Below, one piece after another: positions 58,786 through 64,000 of a DNA stretch of 64,000 bases (positions within the stretch are counted from its first letter, which is position 1; each line of letters opens with the position of its first letter). Source of the stretch: Zingiber officinale (lineage: Eukaryota; Streptophyta; Magnoliopsida; Zingiberales; Zingiberaceae). The notes under the pieces were generated by a model. The model worked only from the letters and a program-made list of their open reading frames with translations. It did not search any database and was not told where the DNA came from. A program made the translations under genes and the position numbers. The stretch covers positions 24,786,302 through 24,850,301 of the forward strand of contig NC_055986.1 of the NCBI RefSeq assembly GCF_018446385.1. The letters run 5' to 3'.

Positions 58786-60330
58786 AGTTCCTTTTTTATG
58801 GATCATCAAGCACTGTGAAGTCCAAAAATGAAGTAGATTTAACAGTGGAGGTGGAGATCTTCTCTTAACAATGATATGAAGTAGATAAAGTTATTCTAAT
58901 AGATAGTTTTGTTTTTTTATTTACTTGTTTATGACAGCACACTATAATGATTGCTAAAAAATCTCTTAAGTAATGTCTATTGTTTCAAACTTTTTAGCTT
59001 CATGGCATACTGCTGCATTTATCTTTTGAACAATTTGATGTGGTGGTCGTCCCAGTAAACTTCGATCAAGGTTTTGATTTTCTCAAAATTGCTTTTGTAA
59101 CTTTCACCAATTTAGTGGACCAAAATATTTGAGAGGATTCATTCAGCAACATTGGTTGGCCATCGGATCAACCTGACTGCAGCTCAAGTGTTAGCTTGCC
59201 TTCAAGTACCAGTGTACCACATTTATTGTTCAAGGAACCCTCTAAATTTCTGCTTGGTTGAAAGCCACTAAAATATAATATAAAATAATTAAAAATAATC
59301 ATAATTTATCATGAGCTACCAAAATTGAACTTCTTTTTCTTGCTAAAGCCTAAATTAAGAACATCAGTGATATGCTTATTTTTGGAGATCTTTTAATGTG
59401 ATCTTCTCTTGCATCGAAGAGGAAGGATTGGATCTCAGATGCCAAGCCCTTTTACTCGGGGTTTATAATATTATTAAGAATGGAAACTATTTTGAAGTAT
59501 GCTCTATCTTCTGGTTTGTGATATCTGCAACTTCTACAAGTGTATGAATTTATGCAAGTATATGACACTTGAACTTACGATTACCAATATTATCAATAGT
59601 TCTTCTACTCCTGGTTAATCAGAAGAACTAAAAAAACTCTGAATTTCCAGATTTTTTTTCTTCTTTGTTGTTGAAGTTGTTGATCTTTAACTGACTTAGA
59701 GCAAGGTTGTATTTTGTGATATGGCCTCTTTGAAAATTCCTCTTCTTCATCAGTTAGCTCTAGTAGCATTCGTTGCTTAGATTTATTTCCCAATTTTTAT
59801 AGATGTAATCATTGTACATTGTACATTTATAACATCATATATTAATGCTATCTATTAAACCATACAAGTCTTATTTATCAAGTTTTACAATCTCATTCAT
59901 TGCTGAGATTACAATGGCTAACTGGACCAAGAGAATGCCATCGTCGTGCTATGCTGACATGTGGAGCTAATGGCATAAATTAGGATAAAGGAGGATCTAA
60001 GAAGAACAAAAAGTAGAGGAGAGGTTACCCAAAGGAGAAAAGAAATATTTGTGTTTTCCCCCTTGTGTCTCGAATCTTGATGGAGCCAAAGCAAGGAGAC
60101 AAAATGGAAGTCTGTACTTTCTGCCTTGTCTCTACATAGCTTGAGGATGAAAAAGGCTAAAGTGAGTTTTTGGTTTAGTTGAACCCACATGTCGTGATAG
60201 AGCCTAAATGAAAAAAGATGTAGCAAAGTGTCTTAAGGTAGCTTTAATGAGGAGGAAGTGTAGAGCATTCCATGTGTGGTTAGCTAATGAAACATTATGT
60301 TTCATATGTGCCAACGGACACAACAATGTA
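58786..60330. other. Putative intronic or intergenic sequence downstream of LCV exon 2
   Basis: The sequence is AT-rich without recognisable exons, transposon ends or tandem arrays. Open frames at 59605-59793 and 59918-60226 (minus) show no family resemblance. Confidence 0.45.
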
Positions 60331-60489
60331 ATTAGGTTTGGGCAAAAGTCAAAAGGGCACCTCTTTTTTACGGAATCATCAAATGGGCGTCCTATATTGA
60401 TTTTTATTATCAAAAAGGCACCTCATTCCCCTATAAAGTGACACAATTGTCCTCCAGTACTGATATCACTATTATCATGTCTCTTGCCT

Positions 60490-60700
60490 AAGTCGAGCGT
60501 GCTGTAGCAGCCATAAAATCGTAGCTGCTACGTAGTAGCTACGAAATTGTAGCTGCTATATAGTAGCTATAAAATCATAGAATGCAGTAACTACGAAATC
60601 GTAGCTGCTACATAGTAGCTACGAAATCGTAGCTCTCACACAGTTGTAGTAGCTACGGTTTTGTAGCTCCCATAGTTATAACAGTTATGGTTTCATAACT
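60490..60700. repeat. Palindromic CGTAGCTACTACG repeats
   Basis: The phrases TAGTAGCTACGAAATCGTAG and CTGCTACATAGTAGCTACG recur about five times with small changes and are themselves near-palindromic. They lie just inside the left TIR of the MULE-like element; weaker versions occur at 61100-61130, 62690-62760 and 28780-29430. Confidence 0.7.
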
Positions 60701-61593
60701 GCTAAAACATGAATGTTAAATCCTAAACTTCGAGAAGTCATAACTTTTGACTTAGGTTAAACCATGGGATGCACAATATATCAAATCGAAGCTCGTTCAG
60801 AAATCTATAACTGGTTACGGGGTGGAACTTGTAATGGCCCGGTGCATTGTTGGAATTGAGACTGGAATGTCAGACGGCTCTAGATTCAAGGGTTTTCTGC
60901 TATAGCCGAGCACGAGGGAAAGATCATTTATACTGATCCTCACAAGATTATTTTTGCAAGTAATGGAGACACTACTACAAGTAATGGAGGCACTACTACA
61001 AGTATTCCATTAGTTATCTGTCAACGTTCCAACAAAAATACTTGTATGCATAAAAAAACCTCGGTTTCGTGAGGTAAATGCATATAAAATGTACAAATTT
61101 GTGTAGCGGCTACGGTTTCGTAGCTACTACAACGTAAATGTTGAACCCTAAACTTTGAGAGCCCATAAGTTGTGATTTGGGTTGAATCTAGGGATGATAA
61201 TGGCTAGGATTTGGTCGGATTTCATATCTTCCGTACCCATCCCTATCAATTAAATCCATCCTCATACTCATCTCCATACCCATCGGGTATTTAACTTTCA
61301 TCCACATCCCCATACTGATCCGAGGATCGGGTATTCATACTCTACCCATCACCCTATTACTACCTGCAATTCTTTTTTTAAAAAATAAATAAATTATTTC
61401 AATGAATTTATGAATATTTATTAAATTCTTGTACTCGCGCTTCTTCGATTGGGTGAGGATTTCTTGTGGAAAAGAAGATGAGATACGTGTTGGTGACCGG
61501 ATAAAGAAGCAACTAAGTTTTTTTTCGAGGAGGGAAGCGGGCTAAAGTTTTTTCTTTTCCAACAAAATAAAACAAGGCTTTATATATATATAT

Positions 61594-62353
61594 CAGTGTT
61601 TTAAATCGCGTAGCGTTGGTTCATAGCGTTTTTGTCTTGTCATTGCATAGCGTAAATAGCGTAGCGTATAGCGCAAGCTTTTCGTGCACGTCAATGTTTA
61701 AATTTTAAAAAATAAAATATACTTATATAAGTAAAATAAAAATAACATAAAGGATCTGGCCACCGATCGCTATTCGTGCGATCCAGCGATCGATCCAGAT
61801 CCTTTCTGTTCGACCCTGGATCGATCGCTGGATCGATCCAGATGCCCGACTTCTGGAAATCGCGAAATCGTTTTTGCTCCTTCGAGAAAAAAAACGAGAA
61901 GGAAAACCTAAACGAAGAAAACGAAAGGAAGGAGAAAAGCTTACCTCCAATCGCTGTCCCTCGCCACCACTCACAGGTCACCGCTCGCCGCTCGCCGCTC
62001 GCCGCTCGCTGCTCGCCGATCGCCGCCTGTCGCCTCTGCAGTCTGCCCTACCTTCGCCTCTACCACAGTCACGATTCGACTCACCTTTGCCCTAGCTATT
62101 GGTAAGCAATTTGTAATTTTAGCGCCCGCTATGGGGCGCTAGGGCATGATAGCACACGTTATGTGCGCTATCGACGCTTTTGTCCCGAATAGCGTGGGCT
62201 ATTCGGGACAATCGCGATTCAGCGAACGCTCTGCAGCGTTCGCTGGTCGTAGCGCGCTATGTAGCGCGCTATCGCGATTCAGCGAACGCTCTGCAGCGTT
62301 CGCTGGTCGTAGCGTGCTATGTAGCGCGCTATTCGCCGCTATTGAATACACTG
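61594..62353. mobile_element. hAT-like element nested in the hAT-type MITE
   Basis: 760 bp with ends CAGTGTTTTAAAT and, reversed, CAGTGTATTCAAT, inside a (TA)n tract; an ATATATAT duplication flanks it but is weak evidence in such sequence. Subterminal TAGCGTAGCG/TAGCGCGCTA motifs are frequent. The middle (61750-62100) is GC-rich with CGATCGATCC and repeated CGCTCGC, and has candidate splice donors. Two nearly identical 60-bp units (62213-62332) carry strong hairpins. No transposase was seen. Confidence 0.75.
62185..62332. repeat. Hairpin array with two 60-bp tandem units
   Basis: CCCGAATAGC/GCTATTCGGG (62185-62208) is a perfect 10-bp stem with a 4-nt loop. Two 60-bp units at 62213-62272 and 62273-62332 follow, each with GCGAACGCT/AGCGTTCGC (9-bp stem) and two TAGCGCGCTA palindromes; unit 2 differs at one base. 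The array is near the right end of the hAT-like element, where transposase-binding subterminal repeats are expected. Confidence 0.8.
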
Positions 62354-63059
62354 ATATATATATATATATATAGATCGGGTAGGGTATGGATAGGATTTTA
62401 CCACATCCGCCCCCATTCTTGAACTCGAAAATACCCATACCCGAATACCCGATTATTTAATTGGGTCTAAAAATACTTCCCATACCCTCCATTCGGGTCG
62501 GATATCGGATTTCTCATGGGGAAATTGGCATTCCTAGTCGAATCACGCTACGCATAATATATCAAATTGAAGCTCGTTCAGAGATCTTTAACTGATTATT
62601 GGGTTAACGGCTCGGTTTTAGCAACAAAAAAAAACGTCGTTTAAAGCCTTTTTGGAGGCTTCGAACAATGTCTTAAAAAAAATTTCCATGTTGTAGTAGT
62701 AGCTATGATTTAGAAGTTACTACAATTGTTAAGCAGCTACGGCTTTGTATCTATTTCAATGCGCTCGATTTAACCGGGAGATATAGGCAAGAAAATAATG
62801 AGAACAATACCTAGGGCAGTTGTGTTATTTTATAGGGGATGGGACACCATTTTGATAAAAAATCAACATAGGGTGATCCTGTGATGATTCAGTAAAAAAG
62901 GTGCGCCATTTTGACCTTTGCCCATTAGGTTTTTAATATTATTAGTTGTTGAGTGGAACTTTAGGGTTTTCTCCTCTCAAATCCTTAAGTAGATGCCACA
63001 ATCTTAGTTATATATTATTGGATAATTGCCAATGGGCCCTTAGAGTTATATAATTACAA

Positions 63060-64000
63060 ATGGATCCCAACACTTCCTTTCAAGTTAGTTCAAATATATT
63101 AGAGAAACCTACCTTGTTACAAATATATTCAACTCTAAGTCCTTATAATGATCCAGTTATCTAACTAATTGTTTGAATTATATAGGAATTAACAATTTCT
63201 TTAGTTTATATTTTCTCCATGATAAAATGACAATCAATTTCTATATGTTTTGTTTTTGTGAATACTAGATTTGAGCTTATATGCATTAATGTTTGATTAT
63301 CACGGTAAAGCTTTAGAGACTTTGGAAAGGCTTATCCTATCTCAGTCATTGAATGTTTAACCCAAATAAGTTCACATGTTGTGAAGGCCATAGTTCTATA
63401 TTCTGCCTCTGCATTCGACTTGTCAACCACTCTTTATGTTTTTCTTTCCCAAAAAATAAGTTTACCTTCTAAGAGGATATAATAACCTAATGTAGATCGT
63501 TGATCTTAGGAGAGCTTGCCTAATTTGCATCTAAATAACCAATAATCTGAAAACAAAATATCTTTTCCTTGAGTATTTTGAGATTCTTAGGGTGTAAGTC
63601 AATGTGGTCCAACCCTTCTCTAGGAGCCTGCATTGGCAAGAACTTCGTGCATTGGGCTGCCCTTAGGGTTTCAAGCCAATGATCATGACATGAGTTCTAT
63701 AAAAATTGACATGAGTTTTTGTGAGTGACTATGAGATGGTTCACTTTTCCCACTAGCCTACTGTACTTGTACTTGCATGACTTTGATGCTCCTCCTATCT
63801 TGGGACTTATCTAACAATAAAGATCCATGGGAGTGCCTACCATATTAGTCCTTAGCATGCCAACCTACTTGAGCATGTCTAATACATGCTTGCATATCTA
63901 ATACAAATATTTTTATTTTTATTCATTCTAGTTTATTCCAATTATCTCACTAGTTTTATTATGAAGTGTCATATTTATCTTGGTTTAATCATGTTATAAT
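63060..64000 (-). mobile_element. Ty1/copia remnant, RT/RNase H region
   Basis: Minus-strand reading gives scrambled but recognisable copia RNase H pieces near 63540-63200 (a YLDANQA-like block, and FGKEKHKEWL-type sequence in place of SWKSKKQ) and RT-end pieces near 63900-63800 (DMLK-like, NMVGTPMDLY). Old and heavily broken; it runs off the window edge. 62933-63059 shows nothing specific. Confidence 0.5.

Larger units (their letters stand above)
61189..62536. mobile_element. hAT-type MITE nested in the MULE-like element
   Basis: The left end reads TAGGGATGATAATGG; the right end, reversed, reads TAGGAATGCCAATTTCCCC. The TSD is GTTGAATC (61181-61188) and GTCGAATC (62537-62544), one difference. 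The interior carries the CCCATCGGGTA / GGTCGGATATCGGAT motifs common in such plant MITEs. The net length without the nested insertion is about 580 bp. No coding sequence was seen. Confidence 0.8.
60340..62923. mobile_element. Non-autonomous MULE-like element with 9-bp TSD
   Basis: Terminal inverted repeats of about 120 bp (60340-60460 and 62805-62923) start GGGCAAAAGTCAAAAGGGC on the left and, reversed, GGGCAAAGGTCAAAATGGC on the right. A perfect 9-bp TSD, ATTAGGTTT, lies at 60331-60339 and 62924-62932. The interior holds TAGTAGCTACGAAATCGTAG-type palindromic repeats (60500-60700) and AACTTTTGACTTAGGTT modules, but no transposase. The 9-bp TSD and long TIRs point to Mutator-like elements. It is interrupted by a hAT-type MITE at 61189-62536. 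Confidence 0.85.

Noticed and set aside
60208-60441. 77-codon frame at the left edge of the MULE-like element
   Set aside because: It crosses the element boundary and its TSD, has no domain and cannot be an ancestral gene.

Overview
This is a gene-poor, repeat-rich stretch of a plant nuclear genome. Spliced genes with GT-AG introns, an intronless plant-type histone H3.1, an AP2/ERF factor and dense LTR retrotransposons, MITEs and RTE-type LINE debris all point to an angiosperm. The very GC-rich, GC3-rich coding regions of the sugar transporter and the ERF gene, set in AT-rich flanks, suggest a monocot, perhaps a non-grass one. That placement is inference; nothing in the window fixes the species.

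Layout. 1-13.4 kb holds only repeats: a 3.4-kb solo LTR with target-site duplication (TSD), an inverted piece of a related LTR, the 3' end of a Tat-like Ty3/gypsy element, a Ty1/copia scrap, an RTE-type LINE on the minus strand, and an LTR lying between two copies of the LINE's 5' part. 13.6-19.9 kb is a gene island: an STP-type hexose/H+ symporter (plus), a three-exon UPF0235/DUF167 gene (minus) and a histone H3.1 gene (plus). The last two are divergent across about 0.6 kb. 21.9-26.4 kb is LTR debris. An ERF gene of the ABR1/RAP2.6 type (minus) lies at 26.6-27.5 kb. 28.6-30.6 kb holds MITE-like sequence. 30.6-55.1 kb is a nested LTR block: several Sirevirus-like copia fragments in both orientations, one of whose LTRs was split by a 9.7-kb copia element with 2.4-kb LTRs and a perfect TSD, followed by another Tat-like 3' end. 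55-57 kb holds DNA-transposon modules and a hAT-type MITE with a perfect 8-bp TSD. At 57.4 kb starts a gene of the COV1-like (LCV) membrane-protein family, of which only exons 1-2 are visible. Its apparent third intron region carries a nearly perfect hairpin and a three-deep nest of DNA transposons. The window ends in copia debris.

The genes do not form a pathway. The most unusual signals are: (i) a roughly 146-bp tandem unit, each carrying a tRNA-like Pol III promoter (A box, B box, T-run), three in a row in two related LTRs; (ii) a roughly 130-bp non-coding module shared by otherwise different copia elements; (iii) the triple nest MULE > hAT MITE > hAT element, with TSDs at each level; and (iv) a sugar transporter in which a conserved sugar-contact Asn is Ile.
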